A stretch of DNA of 49,751 nt, from NCBI RefSeq assembly GCF_010668395.1, contig NZ_WUEY01000031.1, positions 1-49,751 of the forward strand, written 5' to 3'. The translations under genes were made by a program, and so were the position numbers. The notes below the pieces were generated by a model. The model made no database searches and was not told the DNA's origin. It was given only the letters and a program-made list of their open reading frames with translations. The stretch is from Martinezella lusitana (GTDB lineage: Bacteria; Pseudomonadota; Alphaproteobacteria; Rhizobiales; Rhizobiaceae). Below are positions 6,887 through 17,915 of this stretch, piece by piece (the stretch's first letter is position 1; every line of letters starts with the position of its first letter).

Positions 6887-8146
6887 ATGACCATCACCGT
6901 CACCTATCGTATCGAAACGCCCGGCAGCATCGAAGCGATGGCCCGCAAGATCGCCAGCGATCAATCGACCGGAACTTTTGTTGCCGTACCGGGCGAAACG
7001 GAAGAGCTGAAGGCGCGCGTCGCCGCCCGCGTCATCGCGATCCGTCCCTTGCCCGACATTGATCATCCGACCTGGCCGGAAGCGGCGGAGGGACATGGCC
7101 CGATCCACCGCGCCGACGTCGACATAGCCTTTCCGCTGGACGCGATCGGCACCGATCTGGCGGCGCTCATGACCATCGCGATCGGCGGTGTCTACTCGAT
7201 CAAGGGCATGACCGGCATCCGCATCGTCAACATGAAGCTGCCGGAGGCTTTTCGCGACGCGCATCCCGGCCCGCAATTCGGTGTTGCCGGCAGCATGCGC
7301 CTGACCGGCGTCAGCGGCCGCCCCATCATCGGCACCATCGTCAAGCCGGCACTCGGCCTGCGGCCGAAGGAAACGGCAGCGCTTGTCGGCGAATTGATCG
7401 GTTCGGGCGTCGATTTCATCAAGGACGACGAAAAGCTGATGAGCCCGGCCTATTCACCGCTGAAGGAGCGCGTCGAGGCCATCATGCCGCTAATCCTCGA
7501 TCACGAGCAGAAGACTGGCAAGAAGGTGATGTATGCGTTCGGCATCTCGCACGCCGATCCCGACGAGATGATGCGCAATCACGATCTGGTGCTGAAGGCC
7601 GGCGGCAATTGCGCCGTCGTCAACATCAACTCCGTAGGTTTCGGCGGGATGAGCTTCCTGCGCAAGCGCTCCGACCTGGTGCTGCACGCGCATCGCAACG
7701 GCTGGGACGTGCTGACCCGTCATCCCGGTGCCGGAATGGATTTCAAGGTCTATCAGCAGTTCTGGCGCCTGCTTGGCGTCGATCAATTCCAGATCAACGG
7801 CATCCGGGTCAAATACTGGGAGCCGGACGACAGCTTCGTCGAGTCTTTCAGGGCAGTCAGCACGCCGTTATTCGATCCCACGGACTGTCCGCTCCCCGTC
7901 GCGGGTTCCGGGCAATGGGGAGGTCAGGCGCCGGAAACCTACCAGCGCACGGGGCGGACCACGGACCTTCTCTATCTCTGCGGCGGCGGCATCGTCAGCC
8001 ATCCGTTCGGGCCGGCTGCCGGCGTTCGCGCCATCCAGCAGGCGTGGCAGGCTGCGGTTTCCGACATACCGCTTGCGGATTACGCCAGGAACCATTCCGA
8101 GCTTGCCGCCTCGATCGCAAAATTCAGCGGCGGCAAGGACGCCTGA
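6887..8146 (+). CDS. oiaX: RuBisCO-like protein, probable 3-oxo-isoapionate-4-phosphate decarboxylase (OiaX/OiaT group)
   Basis: A 419-residue RuBisCO large-chain family protein. The active-site lysine that is carbamylated in RuBisCO is present in GVDFIKDDEKL (Lys179, with Asp181 and Glu182 as Mg ligands). The loop-6 region differs from true RuBisCO, so CO2 fixation is not expected. The next gene is the pathway kinase, and the remaining apiose genes follow. This fits the RuBisCO-like enzymes acting on 3-oxo-isoapionate 4-phosphate: OiaX (decarboxylation to L-erythrulose 1-phosphate) or OiaT (cleavage to 3-phosphoglycerate and glycolate). I favour OiaX for a Rhizobium but cannot separate them from sequence alone. 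ATG 6887 follows GAGAGGAG; longer frames back to 6350 are antisense to gntR. Confidence 0.8.
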   Translation: MTITVTYRIETPGSIEAMARKIASDQSTGTFVAVPGETEELKARVAARVIAIRPLPDIDHPTWPEAAEGHGPIHRADVDIAFPLDAIGTDLAALMTIAIGGVYSIKGMTGIRIVNMKLPEAFRDAHPGPQFGVAGSMRLTGVSGRPIIGTIVKPALGLRPKETAALVGELIGSGVDFIKDDEKLMSPAYSPLKERVEAIMPLILDHEQKTGKKVMYAFGISHADPDEMMRNHDLVLKAGGNCAVVNINSVGFGGMSFLRKRSDLVLHAHRNGWDVLTRHPGAGMDFKVYQQFWRLLGVDQFQINGIRVKYWEPDDSFVESFRAVSTPLFDPTDCPLPVAGSGQWGGQAPETYQRTGRTTDLLYLCGGGIVSHPFGPAAGVRAIQQAWQAAVSDIPLADYARNHSELAASIAKFSGGKDA

Positions 8147-8151
8147 CAGCA

Positions 8152-9486
8152 ATGTCCGATCTTCTTCTCGGCTATTACGGCGACGATTTCACCGGCTCGA
8201 CCGACGTCATGGAGGCTCTTGCCTCGAACGGCGTGCCGACGGTTCTCTTTCTCGGCATTCCGAGCGAGGCTATGCGGAAGCGGTTCAAGGATTGCCGCGC
8301 CATCGGCATTGCCGGCACCAGCCGCAGTGAAACGCCACAATGGATGGACGAACATCTGACGCCGGCGTTCCACTGGCTGAGGAGCCTCGATGCGGCGATA
8401 TGCCATTACAAGGTCTGCTCCACGTTCGATTCAGGCCCCGACATCGGCAACATCGGCAAGGCGATCGAGATCGGCAAGGCGCTCTTCGAACAGTCGGTCG
8501 TGCCGATCGTGGTTGGAGCGCCGCAACTGAAACGTTACACCGCTTTCGGCCATCTCTTCGCGGCCTATCAGGGCCGGGTCTTCCGGATAGACCGGCACCC
8601 GGTCATGAGCCGGCATCCGGTCACTCCGATGGATGAGGCCGACCTGACCCTGCACCTGAGAAAACAGACATCCCTTCCCGTCAGCATCGCCGATCTCGTC
8701 ACCATCCGCGCAGCCGATGCAGACGGGCGGATCGATGAACTCGCGACCGAAACCAAGGGCATTCTGCTTCTCGACGTCGACAGCCCGGAAACGCAAATTG
8801 CAGCGGGACGCCAGGTGTGGCGCCTTGCGGGCAAGGGCAACGCTTTCGTGGCGGGCTCCTCCGGTGTCGAATACGCCCTTCTGAGCGCCTGGAGCAGCGA
8901 GGGCCTGATGGGACCAAGGCCGGAATTCGCATCTCCAGGCAGGGTCGATCGGCTGGCTGTTGTTTCCGGCAGCGTGTCGCCAACCACGGAACGGCAGATT
9001 CGCCGCGCCGCGGCCAACGGGTTTGACGGCATCGACCTTGATCCGCTGGAGCTTATCGGCGAAAGCGCTGCGAGCGCGCTGGACGCGGCCGTCAAGAACG
9101 GCATTGCCAGCCTGAAAGCCGGTCGCAGCGTCATTCTTCATACCGCGCTTGGGCCTTCCGCCGATCGCGGCGGTGACATCGATCGCATTCCCGGCGCAAG
9201 GCATCGCCTCGGGCAGGCCCTTGGCACCATTCTGCGGCGCCTGATCGAACAGGAAAACCTCGGCCGCGCCGTCATTGCCGGCGGCGACACATCGAGCCAT
9301 GCGCTGAAGGAACTGCGCGTCGAGGCACTCACGACCCTCCTGCCATTACTGCAAACCCCCGGATCGCCGCTCTGCACGGCCCATGGCAGTTATTCCCGCA
9401 CCAACGGTCTGCAGATCGCCCTCAAGGGCGGACAGGTCGGGACCGACGATTACTTCGCGCAGATCCGCGACGGCAGAGGATCCTGA
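8152..9486 (+). CDS. oiaK: 3-oxo-isoapionate kinase (DUF1537/four-carbon acid sugar kinase family)
   Basis: A 444-residue kinase of the DUF1537 family. The N-terminal signature YYGDDFTGSTD lies at residues 8-18, and the C-terminal nucleotide-binding domain carries VIAGGDTSSHALKEL. Members phosphorylate small acid sugars. Beside a RuBisCO-like gene and apnO, the expected reaction is ATP-dependent phosphorylation of 3-oxo-isoapionate at O4, making the substrate of the upstream enzyme. The ATG at 8152 lies 5 bases after the upstream stop, so the pair is translationally close. Reading frames starting at 7609 are artefacts overlapping the RuBisCO-like gene. Confidence 0.82.
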   Translation: MSDLLLGYYGDDFTGSTDVMEALASNGVPTVLFLGIPSEAMRKRFKDCRAIGIAGTSRSETPQWMDEHLTPAFHWLRSLDAAICHYKVCSTFDSGPDIGNIGKAIEIGKALFEQSVVPIVVGAPQLKRYTAFGHLFAAYQGRVFRIDRHPVMSRHPVTPMDEADLTLHLRKQTSLPVSIADLVTIRAADADGRIDELATETKGILLLDVDSPETQIAAGRQVWRLAGKGNAFVAGSSGVEYALLSAWSSEGLMGPRPEFASPGRVDRLAVVSGSVSPTTERQIRRAAANGFDGIDLDPLELIGESAASALDAAVKNGIASLKAGRSVILHTALGPSADRGGDIDRIPGARHRLGQALGTILRRLIEQENLGRAVIAGGDTSSHALKELRVEALTTLLPLLQTPGSPLCTAHGSYSRTNGLQIALKGGQVGTDDYFAQIRDGRGS

Positions 9487-9531
9487 GGCGGACATGCCCA
9501 TTTTTCGCCCGGACAAATGGCATGCTCATTG

Positions 9532-9544
9532 ACTCATCATACCA
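9532..9544. promoter_or_regulatory. Candidate GntR operator B (apnO and importer operon)
   Basis: ACTCATCATACCA lies 39 bases before the apnO start. It differs by one base from the right half of operator A and by one base from operator C. A weak extra TGGCATG half lies about 20 bases to its left. Confidence 0.5.
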
Positions 9545-9583
9545 CTTGCGTTACCACACTCTGAAAGTGAACGAGGTACGAAC

Positions 9584-10411
9584 ATGACTGCAATTGCTCT
9601 TTTCGGCGCCGGCGGCAAAATGGGCTACAGGCTCGCCAAGAACCTGAAAGGTTCCCGTTTCGATGTGCGCCATGTCGAGGTCAGCGATATCGGCAAGGCC
9701 CGCCTTAAGAACGACCTTTCCATCGATTGCGTGCCGGTCGACGCTGCTTTGGACGGTGCCGAGGTCGTTATCCTTGCCGTGCCGGATACGGCGATCAGCA
9801 AGGTCGCCGCCGGCATCGTCGACAAGCTGAAGCCAGGCACCATGGTCGTCGCTCTCGACGCCGCCGCCCCCTTCGCGGGACATCTCCCCAAGCGGGAAGA
9901 CCTCACCTATTTCGTTACCCACCCGTGCCATCCGCCGATCTTCAACGACGAAACCGACATGCAGGCGAAGAAGGATCACTTCGGCGGCCTGTTTGCCAAA
10001 CAGCACATCGTATCGGCACTGATGCAGGGGCCGGAGAGCACCTATGACCTTGGCGAGGAAATCGCCAAGGTCATCTGGGCGCCCGTCATGCGCTCGCACC
10101 GCGTCACCGTCGAGCAGATGGCGATGCTGGAACCGGGCCTTTCGGAAACGGTTTGCGCGTCGCTGCTCGTCATCATGCGCCAGGCCATGGATGAATGCAT
10201 TGCCCGCGGCGTTCCGGCCGAGGCCGCCCGCGACTTCCTTCTGGGTCACATGAATGTGCTCGGCGCCGTTATCTTCAAGGAAGTGGAAGGCGTGTTCTCG
10301 GATGCCTGCAACAAGGCGATCGAGTTCGGCATCCCCGCGCTGATGCGCGACGACTGGAAGAAGGTGTTCGAGCCGCAGGAGATTGCAGAAAGCATCCGTC
10401 GCATCACCTGA
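9584..10411 (+). CDS. apnO: D-apionate oxidoisomerase
   Basis: A 275-residue NAD(P)-dependent enzyme of the 6-phosphogluconate/3-hydroxyisobutyrate dehydrogenase-like superfamily. The Rossmann start reads ALFGAGGKMGYRLAKNL, followed by VILAVPDTAI and FVTHPCHPP. The C-terminal helical half ends with the FGIPALMRDDWKKVF pattern typical of this subfamily. In D-apiose degradation ApnO oxidises and isomerises D-apionate to 3-oxo-isoapionate. It starts a second transcription unit 97 bases after oiaK, with its own operator-like site, and is followed by the pentose-type importer. Assignment rests on overall family similarity and complete pathway context. Confidence 0.82.
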   Translation: MTAIALFGAGGKMGYRLAKNLKGSRFDVRHVEVSDIGKARLKNDLSIDCVPVDAALDGAEVVILAVPDTAISKVAAGIVDKLKPGTMVVALDAAAPFAGHLPKREDLTYFVTHPCHPPIFNDETDMQAKKDHFGGLFAKQHIVSALMQGPESTYDLGEEIAKVIWAPVMRSHRVTVEQMAMLEPGLSETVCASLLVIMRQAMDECIARGVPAEAARDFLLGHMNVLGAVIFKEVEGVFSDACNKAIEFGIPALMRDDWKKVFEPQEIAESIRRIT

Positions 10412-10422
10412 TCGCTGTCCCT

Positions 10423-10441
10423 GGGAGGGCGCCGCCCTCCC
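10423..10441 (+). terminator. GC-rich hairpin between apnO and the binding-protein gene
   Basis: GGGAGGG-CGCCG-CCCTCCC forms a strong stem, followed by only three T. A second hairpin, CCCTG...CAGGG, follows at about 10449-10466. With no long T-tract and the binding-protein gene 50 bases on, these more likely set relative expression or block 3' decay than fully terminate. Confidence 0.45.
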
Positions 10442-10490
10442 TTTGCTGCCCTGCCGGGAACAGGGCCTGTTTCATAACTGGGAGGAGACC

Positions 10491-11432
10491 ATGAAACTGA
10501 CACGCAGACTGACACTTGCAGCCTTCGCCGGTGCGCTTGCCCTGGGAACGGCAATGCCCGTATTCGCCGCCGACCTGATCGCCGTCATCACGCCGGCCCC
10601 CGACAACCCGTTCTTCAAGGCAGAGGCCGTCGGTGCCGAAGCGAAGGCGAAGGAGTTGGGGTACGAAACGCTTGTCATGACGCATGACGACGATGCCAAC
10701 AAGCAGTCGGAAGTCATCGACACGGCAATCGGCCGCGGTGCCAAAGCCATCATCCTCGACAATGCCGGTGCGGATGCGACGGTAGCCGCCGTCAAGAAGG
10801 CCAAGGACGCCGGCATCCCCTCCTTCCTGATCGACCGAGAAATCAACGCCACCGGCGTCGCCGCCGCCCAGATCGTTTCCAACAACTATCAGGGTGCCCA
10901 GCTCGGCGCGCAGGAATTCGTCAAGCTCATGGGCGAGAAGGGCAACTATGTCGAGCTCGTCGGCAAGGAATCCGACACCAATGCCGGCATCCGCTCGCAG
11001 GGATATCACGATGTCATCGATGATTTTCCGGACCTGAAGCTCGTGGCCAAGCAGTCGGCGAACTGGAGCCAGACCGAAGCCTACGCCAAGATGGAAACCA
11101 TCCTTCAGGCAAATCCCGACATCAAGGGCGTGATCTCGGGCAACGACACCATGGCGATGGGTGCGATTGCCGCCCTTCAGGCTGCCGGCCGCAAGGATGT
11201 GATTGTCGTCGGCTTCGACGGGTCGAACGACGTGCGCGATTCCATCAAGGCGGGCGGCATCAAGGCAACGGTGCTTCAGCCTGCCTATGCACAGGCGCAA
11301 ATGGCCGTGCAGCAGGCCGACGCGTACATCAAGAACAAGACCGTGCCGAAGGAAGAGAAGCAGCTTATGGATTGCGTTCTCATCAACGCCGGCAATGCCG
11401 ACAAGCTCGAGACTTTCGCGCTGAAAGACTAA
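10491..11432 (+). CDS. Periplasmic sugar-binding protein of a pentose-type ABC importer (likely D-apiose)
   Basis: A 313-residue RbsB-like (Peripla_BP_4) binding protein. The signal peptide MKLTRRLTLAAFAGALALG ends near VFAADL (about residue 23). The mature part starts IAVITPAPDNPFFKAEAVGAE and contains GVISGNDTMAMGAIAALQAAG and VVGFDGSNDV, the standard hinge and ligand regions. Within the apiose locus, free D-apiose is the natural ligand; the pathway was originally traced from such binding proteins, to my recollection. ATG 10491 has a strong GGAGGAG. The gene is flanked by hairpins, which usually raises binding-protein levels over membrane components. Confidence 0.87.
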   Translation: MKLTRRLTLAAFAGALALGTAMPVFAADLIAVITPAPDNPFFKAEAVGAEAKAKELGYETLVMTHDDDANKQSEVIDTAIGRGAKAIILDNAGADATVAAVKKAKDAGIPSFLIDREINATGVAAAQIVSNNYQGAQLGAQEFVKLMGEKGNYVELVGKESDTNAGIRSQGYHDVIDDFPDLKLVAKQSANWSQTEAYAKMETILQANPDIKGVISGNDTMAMGAIAALQAAGRKDVIVVGFDGSNDVRDSIKAGGIKATVLQPAYAQAQMAVQQADAYIKNKTVPKEEKQLMDCVLINAGNADKLETFALKD

Positions 11433-11450
11433 CGGTCAACCATGCAGTCG

Positions 11451-11475
11451 CGGAGAGCGTGCTCCACGCTCTCCG
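11451..11475 (+). terminator. Perfect 11-bp hairpin after the binding-protein gene
   Basis: CGGAGAGCGTG and CACGCTCTCCG pair perfectly around a CTC loop, starting 18 bases after the stop at 11432. No T-tract follows. It is the type of intercistronic stem-loop that protects binding-protein mRNA or partly attenuates read-through into the lipoprotein and ATPase genes. Confidence 0.6.
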
Positions 11476-11506
11476 CCCTGTTCGTCGAGAGATTGAGGTG
11501 CATTGC

Positions 11507-12147
11507 ATGGCGAGGATCGCAGGGGTGATTGCGGCCACTTTACTGATCGCGGCGCTACCCGGATGCAAGATCATCAAGACGCCGACGGCCAAGGAAAAGG
11601 CCGCCGCAGAGGCGAAGAACGCTTTCGATCCGACTGCCCGGGTTGATGCCATCTGGCAGCCCCAAGCGATACCGAGCCTTGAAAAGCGCGCCGGCGACCT
11701 GAAAGCGGTGCTGCAGGCCCTTGCCGCCAGCCCTGACGAAGCCGGAGCCCGATACGGCAACCCACGCAAGCAATCCGGCTCGCCATGGACCTATGCCGTG
11801 AAGCTGAGCGGCAGGATAGTTGCAACCGACACGTTGTCGCGCGCCGCGACGCTGGACGTTGACGTCGACGGCGACGGCAAAGCCGACGCCAAAGTCCAGA
11901 TCGGACCGGCCATCCGCGGAACGGCGCTTCGCGACGCACTGGATTTCGTCGACTTCAACAGTTTCAAGAACCAGATCGAATGGGCACAGTTCGGCAAGGC
12001 GTTCAATGAGAAGATCAACGCCGCCTTTCTCGGTACCCTTCCTCGCGACGGCCTGGCCGGAAAGACGGTCACCATCACAGGCGCATTTCCTCAGCCCATG
12101 TCGGGCCAATTGCCGCTGGTGACTCCTTCGGCCCTGACATTGGGACA

Positions 12148-12151
<4 letters not shown>
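11507..12151 (+). CDS. DUF2291 family lipoprotein of a sugar ABC importer operon
   Basis: A 214-residue predicted lipoprotein. The short leader MARIAGVIAATLLIAALPGC carries a lipobox LPGC with Cys20. The body matches the DUF2291 pattern seen in ribose/xylose-type ABC operons: FDP..RVD.IW near residues 44-53, WTYAVKLSGRIVA and DVDVDGDGKADAKVQIGP. Function is unknown; by context it may assist the importer at the membrane. ATG 11507 follows GATTGAGG. The stop overlaps the ATPase start (ATGA), so coupling with transport is tight. Confidence 0.8.
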
Positions 12152-13697
<1,546 letters not shown>

Positions 13698-13701
<4 letters not shown>

Positions 13702-14762
13702 CGGCACATACGTCCTCCGGCCTTGCGGCCAACCGCTCGAACGGCTCTGTTCTCCTGGCGGTGATGAAGCTCAGGACCTTCATTGCGCTGTTTTCGGTGA
13801 TTATCTTCTTTGCGATCTTCGCGCCGAATTTCACCTCGACCGCCAACATCATCCTGATGTCGAAGCATGTCGCGCTCAACGCCTTTCTCGCCATGGGCAT
13901 GACCTTCGTGATCGTGACCGGTGGCATCGACCTCTCGGTCGGTTCGATCGTCGGCCTATGCGGCATGGTGGCAGGCGCCCTTATCCTGAACGGTATAGAT
14001 CTGCCGATCGGATATACCGTCTACTTCGACATCTACGAAATCATTCTCATCACCCTGGCCGTCGGGTTGCTGATCGGCCTCATCAACGGCCTGCTCATCA
14101 CCAAGCTCAACGTCGCGCCTTTCATCGCCACGCTCGGAACGCTCTATGTCGCCCGCGGCCTTGCGCTCCTGTCCTCGGATGGGCAGACCTTTCCCAATCT
14201 GGTCGGGCGGCCGGAATACGATACGACCGGCTTCGACGTCTTCGGCGCCGGCCGGCTGCTCGGTCTTCCGGTTTCCATCTGGATCCTGATCGTACTCGCG
14301 CTGATCGCCGCGTATGTCGCACGCTCGACGCCGATCGGGCGGCATATTTTCGCCGTGGGCGGAAACGAGCGCGCCGCGCGCATGTCCGGCATCCGGGTCG
14401 ATGTGGTCAAGATTTTCGTCTACATGTTCTCGGGGCTTTGCGCTGCCATCGTCGGCATCGTCATATCGTCGGAGCTGATGGCCGCGCATCCCGCCACCGG
14501 CGAGAGCTTCGAGCTGAATGCGATCGCGGCGGCAGTGCTCGGCGGCACTTCCATGTCGGGCGGTCGCGGCACCATCGGCGGCACCATCATAGGCGCCTTC
14601 GTGATCGGCATCCTTTCGGACGGCCTTGTGATGACGGGCGTGTCATCCTTCTGGCAGATGGTCATCAAAGGATTGGTCATCATCGTCGCCGTGGTCGTGG
14701 ATCAGGCACAGCGGCGTCTCCAGCAGCGCGTAACTCTCATGCAAATGGCAAAGGCAGGCTGA
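13698..14762 (+). CDS. Sugar ABC importer permease (RbsC-type)
   Basis: A 354-residue integral membrane protein of the BPD_transp_2 family. About eight to ten hydrophobic segments are visible, starting at LRTFIALFSVIIFFAIFAP. Family motifs are MTFVIVTGGIDLSVGSIVG, GLINGLLITKLNVAPFIATLG and AAVLGGTSMSGGRGTIGGT. It should form a homodimeric channel for the apiose-type substrate. The start overlaps the ATPase stop; apsD begins one base after its stop. Confidence 0.92.
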
Positions 14763-14763
14763 A

Positions 14764-15798
14764 ATGGCAGGACTCAAGGGCGCGTTGATCGGTTGCGGCT
14801 TCTTCGCGATCAATCAGATGCACGCGTGGAAAGACGTCAAGGGCGCTGATATCGTCGTAATATGCGATCGCGACCCAGAGCGTCTTAAGATCGTCGGCGA
14901 CCAGTTCGGCATCGAGCGCCGCTACACGGATGCCGCCACGATGTTTGGCGACGGCGGCTTCGATTTCGTCGATATAGCCACGACCGTGCAGAGCCACCGC
15001 GCCCTGGTGGAAATGGCTGCCGCTCACAAGACCCCGGCGATCTGCCAGAAGCCATTCGCAAAGACGCTGAACGATGCCAAGTCGATGGTCGCTGTCTGCG
15101 CGCAGGCCGGCGTGCCGCTGATGGTGCATGAAAACTTCCGCTGGCAGACGCCTATTCAGGTGGTCAAGGCCATCCTGCAGTCGGGGGCGATCGGCGAACC
15201 TTTCTGGGGCCGCTTCTCCTTTCGCTCCGGTTACGACGTTTTCTCGGGTCAGCCTTATCTGGCCGAGGGAGCGCGCTTCATTATCGAAGATCTGGGCATT
15301 CACACGCTCGATATCGCCCGCTTCATCCTCGGCGACGTCACATCGCTCACGGCCCGCACCAAGCGGGTCAATCCGAAGATCAAGGGCGAGGATGTCGCCA
15401 CCATCCTGCTCGACCATGAGAACGGCGCAACATCGATCGTCGACGTCAGCTACGCCTCCAAGCCCGCCGTAGAGCCGTTCCCCGAGACGCTGATCGAGCT
15501 CGACGGCACGAAGGGCACACTCCGGCTGTCGCAAGGCTATCGCATCGAGGTCAACGGCCCCGACGGCATTGCCGTTTCCGATGCCTCGCCGCAGCTTCTG
15601 CCCTGGGCCTCGCGTCCATGGCACAACATTCAGGAGAGCGTCCTAGCGATCCAGCAGCACTGGACAGACCGCCTCGCCGATGGCGGCGAGACCACCACCT
15701 CCGGCGCAGACAATCTCAAGACCTTCGCGCTCGTCGAGGCCGCCTATGAGAGCGCCACCAGCGGCCGCGCGGTCGATATCGGTGCGATGCTGCAATGA
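14764..15798 (+). CDS. apsD: D-apiose dehydrogenase (Gfo/Idh/MocA family)
   Basis: A 344-residue NAD(P)-dependent sugar oxidoreductase. The Rossmann start is LIGCGFFAINQMHAW. The usual EKP motif reads QKP (Lys96), and the substrate-side catalytic motif is EDLGIHTLDIARF (Asp176, His180, Asp183). In this pathway ApsD oxidises D-apiose to D-apionolactone, which the next gene opens. It sits directly downstream of the permease and overlaps apnL by 4 bases. Gfo/Idh/MocA enzymes are functionally diverse, so the specificity call rests on the full set of neighbours. Confidence 0.82.
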   Translation: MAGLKGALIGCGFFAINQMHAWKDVKGADIVVICDRDPERLKIVGDQFGIERRYTDAATMFGDGGFDFVDIATTVQSHRALVEMAAAHKTPAICQKPFAKTLNDAKSMVAVCAQAGVPLMVHENFRWQTPIQVVKAILQSGAIGEPFWGRFSFRSGYDVFSGQPYLAEGARFIIEDLGIHTLDIARFILGDVTSLTARTKRVNPKIKGEDVATILLDHENGATSIVDVSYASKPAVEPFPETLIELDGTKGTLRLSQGYRIEVNGPDGIAVSDASPQLLPWASRPWHNIQESVLAIQQHWTDRLADGGETTTSGADNLKTFALVEAAYESATSGRAVDIGAMLQ

Positions 15799-17675
15799 CG
15801 ACCGAGAGCGACACGTTTCAGTTCTACGGCACGCGCGAGGCGGAGACACCGCCGGTGCGGCTGAGCGCCGGCAAGCTGGCCGTCGATTTCAAGGACGGTA
15901 ATCTGAGGACCATCTGCTATGACGGCGTCGAGGTCCTGCGGGCCGTTTCCTACCTCGTTCGCGATCGCGATTGGGGCACCTATGCGCCCGCCATCGGCGA
16001 CCTGCGGATCAATCAGAGGCAAGACGCCTTCTCCGTCTCCTATGTCGCGCGTTGCGCGGGGCCTCTGAACACGAATCTCGCCGTCGATGTGCGGATCACG
16101 GCCGAGGCGGGGGGCACGCTCGTCTTCGAAGCGGAAGCCCTCTCTGCCACCGGCTTCGAGACCAATCGCTGCGGCTTCTGCATCCTGCATCCGATCGTCG
16201 GTCTCGCGGGCATGCCCGCATCGGTGGAGCATGTCGATGGCAGCTGCCGGGACAGCCGCTTTCCCGACCTGATCGAGCCATGGCAACCTTTCAAGGACAT
16301 GCGGGCGATCACCCATCGCGTAATGCCGGACGTGACGGCACAATGCCGTATGGAAGGCGACACATTCGAAATGGAAGACCAGCGCAACTGGTCCGACGCA
16401 TCCTACAAGACCTATGTTCGCCCGCTTGCCCTGCCCTGGCCCTACCGCATCCCGGCCGGCGAGCCCATGCGGCAGAGGATCGTTCTCACAGTAGAGGATA
16501 TCCGTTCTTCGCCGGCCGTATCGGCTAAAGTTGCGGATACGGGTCCGGTCACGCTGAGCCCGGGAACGAAGTCCGGCAGGATGCCTGCAATCGGGCTTGT
16601 CATCACCCCGGAAGAGGTTGGGGCGACGCTTGCCGCCCGTGATCGCCTTAGCGAAATCGCGCCGCAGGAATTGCTGTTTCACTTCGATCCCGACGTCGGC
16701 CATGGCGCGGAGGCTTTAAAATCCTTCGCCGCGATCAAGGCGGTTCATGCTGGCCGATCGACATTGGAAATCGCATTGCCGTGTCGCCAAGCTCCGCTTG
16801 ACGAAGCACGGCAGATCGCGACCTGGATGCGCGATACCGGCTTCAGGCCGGATGCGATCGTCATATCGCCGTCGGTCGACCGGCAATCGACGCCTCCCGG
16901 CAGCAAATGGCCCGAGTGCCCACCTCTTGAAGAGGTCTATGCCGCCGCTCACACCGCCTTTCCCGGCATGCGCCTCGGCGGCGGCATGCTGAGTTATTTC
17001 ACAGAGCTCAATCGCAAACGCGTTCCTGCCGACAGCCTCGACTTCATCACCCATTGCACCAACCCGATCGTTCATGCGGCCGACGACCTCAGCGTCATGC
17101 AGACGCTCGAAGCATTGCCGTTCATCACCCGCTCCGTGCGCGCCATTTACGGAGATGGGCCCTATCGCATCGGCCCCTCGACCATACCGATGCGGCAGAA
17201 CCCTTACGGCAGCCGGACGATGGACAATCCCAACGGCGGACGCATCGCCATGGCGAATGCCGACCCTCGGCACAATGCCCGCTTCGGCGCGGCCTTTGCG
17301 CTTGGCTATGCCGCCCACATCCTCGATGCCGGTTTGGAATGCCTGACGCTTTCGGCGCTGACAGGATCTTTCGGACTGATCGCCGCGGAAAATGAACCTT
17401 CGGCGGCGGGAACCCCACGACCGCTCTTGAATACGGTGTCCACCTTATCTCGTCTTTCCGGTCGCCATTGGTGGGAGTGTCGGTCGTCCGACCCTAATGC
17501 TGTTCTCGCCTTCCTCACGGCTGCCTCCGGAATGCCGCGGCAACTCCATCTGGTCAATATCACCGCCAAGCCGCGACACATCGAGCTCGGAGAGTTTCGC
17601 CCGGTGGAGCAGCCTGAAAAGACTAGTATCACGCTTGGAGCCTACGCAACTGCTTCCATGGCTGTGATGAACTGA
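15795..17675 (+). CDS. apnL: D-apionolactonase
   Basis: A 626-residue soluble protein with no signal peptide. Its length and features (RDRDWGTYAPAIGDLRI near residues 56-72, RCGFCILHPI, MEDQRNWSDASYKTYVRPL, HCTNPIVHAADD) fit the D-apionolactonase family, which hydrolyses D-apionolactone to D-apionate. It is translationally coupled to apsD (ATGA overlap), the enzyme making its substrate. Little is known of catalytic residues in the family, so none are assigned. A 240-base gap then separates it from the second importer operon. No good terminator was seen after the stop. Confidence 0.78.
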   Translation: MTTESDTFQFYGTREAETPPVRLSAGKLAVDFKDGNLRTICYDGVEVLRAVSYLVRDRDWGTYAPAIGDLRINQRQDAFSVSYVARCAGPLNTNLAVDVRITAEAGGTLVFEAEALSATGFETNRCGFCILHPIVGLAGMPASVEHVDGSCRDSRFPDLIEPWQPFKDMRAITHRVMPDVTAQCRMEGDTFEMEDQRNWSDASYKTYVRPLALPWPYRIPAGEPMRQRIVLTVEDIRSSPAVSAKVADTGPVTLSPGTKSGRMPAIGLVITPEEVGATLAARDRLSEIAPQELLFHFDPDVGHGAEALKSFAAIKAVHAGRSTLEIALPCRQAPLDEARQIATWMRDTGFRPDAIVISPSVDRQSTPPGSKWPECPPLEEVYAAAHTAFPGMRLGGGMLSYFTELNRKRVPADSLDFITHCTNPIVHAADDLSVMQTLEALPFITRSVRAIYGDGPYRIGPSTIPMRQNPYGSRTMDNPNGGRIAMANADPRHNARFGAAFALGYAAHILDAGLECLTLSALTGSFGLIAAENEPSAAGTPRPLLNTVSTLSRLSGRHWWECRSSDPNAVLAFLTAASGMPRQLHLVNITAKPRHIELGEFRPVEQPEKTSITLGAYATASMAVMN

Positions 17676-17840
17676 CTTTAATGCCGAGAAGTACATCCTC
17701 GCTCTCCCGTTCGGCGGGGTGGGATTGGGGAATCCGCGCGAGGATGAACGAACCGAACATCTGAGGTGCACCATTCCAGAGTTCCGGAGAGCCTTGGCCG
17801 GTGGAACCTTCCACGCTTGGCTAAGCTAAGCGGATGATTA

Positions 17841-17853
17841 TCTCATCATACCA
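17841..17853. promoter_or_regulatory. Candidate GntR operator C (second importer / glycosidase operon)
   Basis: TCTCATCATACCA, 62 bases before the binding-protein start, matches operator B (ACTCATCATACCA) at 12 of 13 positions and the right half of operator A at 11 of 13. Its presence ties the second importer and the DUF4038 hydrolase to the apiose regulator. Confidence 0.55.
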
Positions 17854-17915
17854 GTTGACATGTTGACACCGATTTGTGAAAACCGCCGACAGCTTTACTC
17901 AGAGGAGGACGGGAG

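Noticed and set aside
7609..8151. An N-terminal extension of the oiaK frame
   Set aside because: It overlaps the 3' end of the RuBisCO-like gene. The DUF1537 signature begins right after ATG 8152.
17676..17840. A terminator after apnL
   Set aside because: No stable stem followed by a T-run was found in the interval; only the operator-like site near 17841 stands out.
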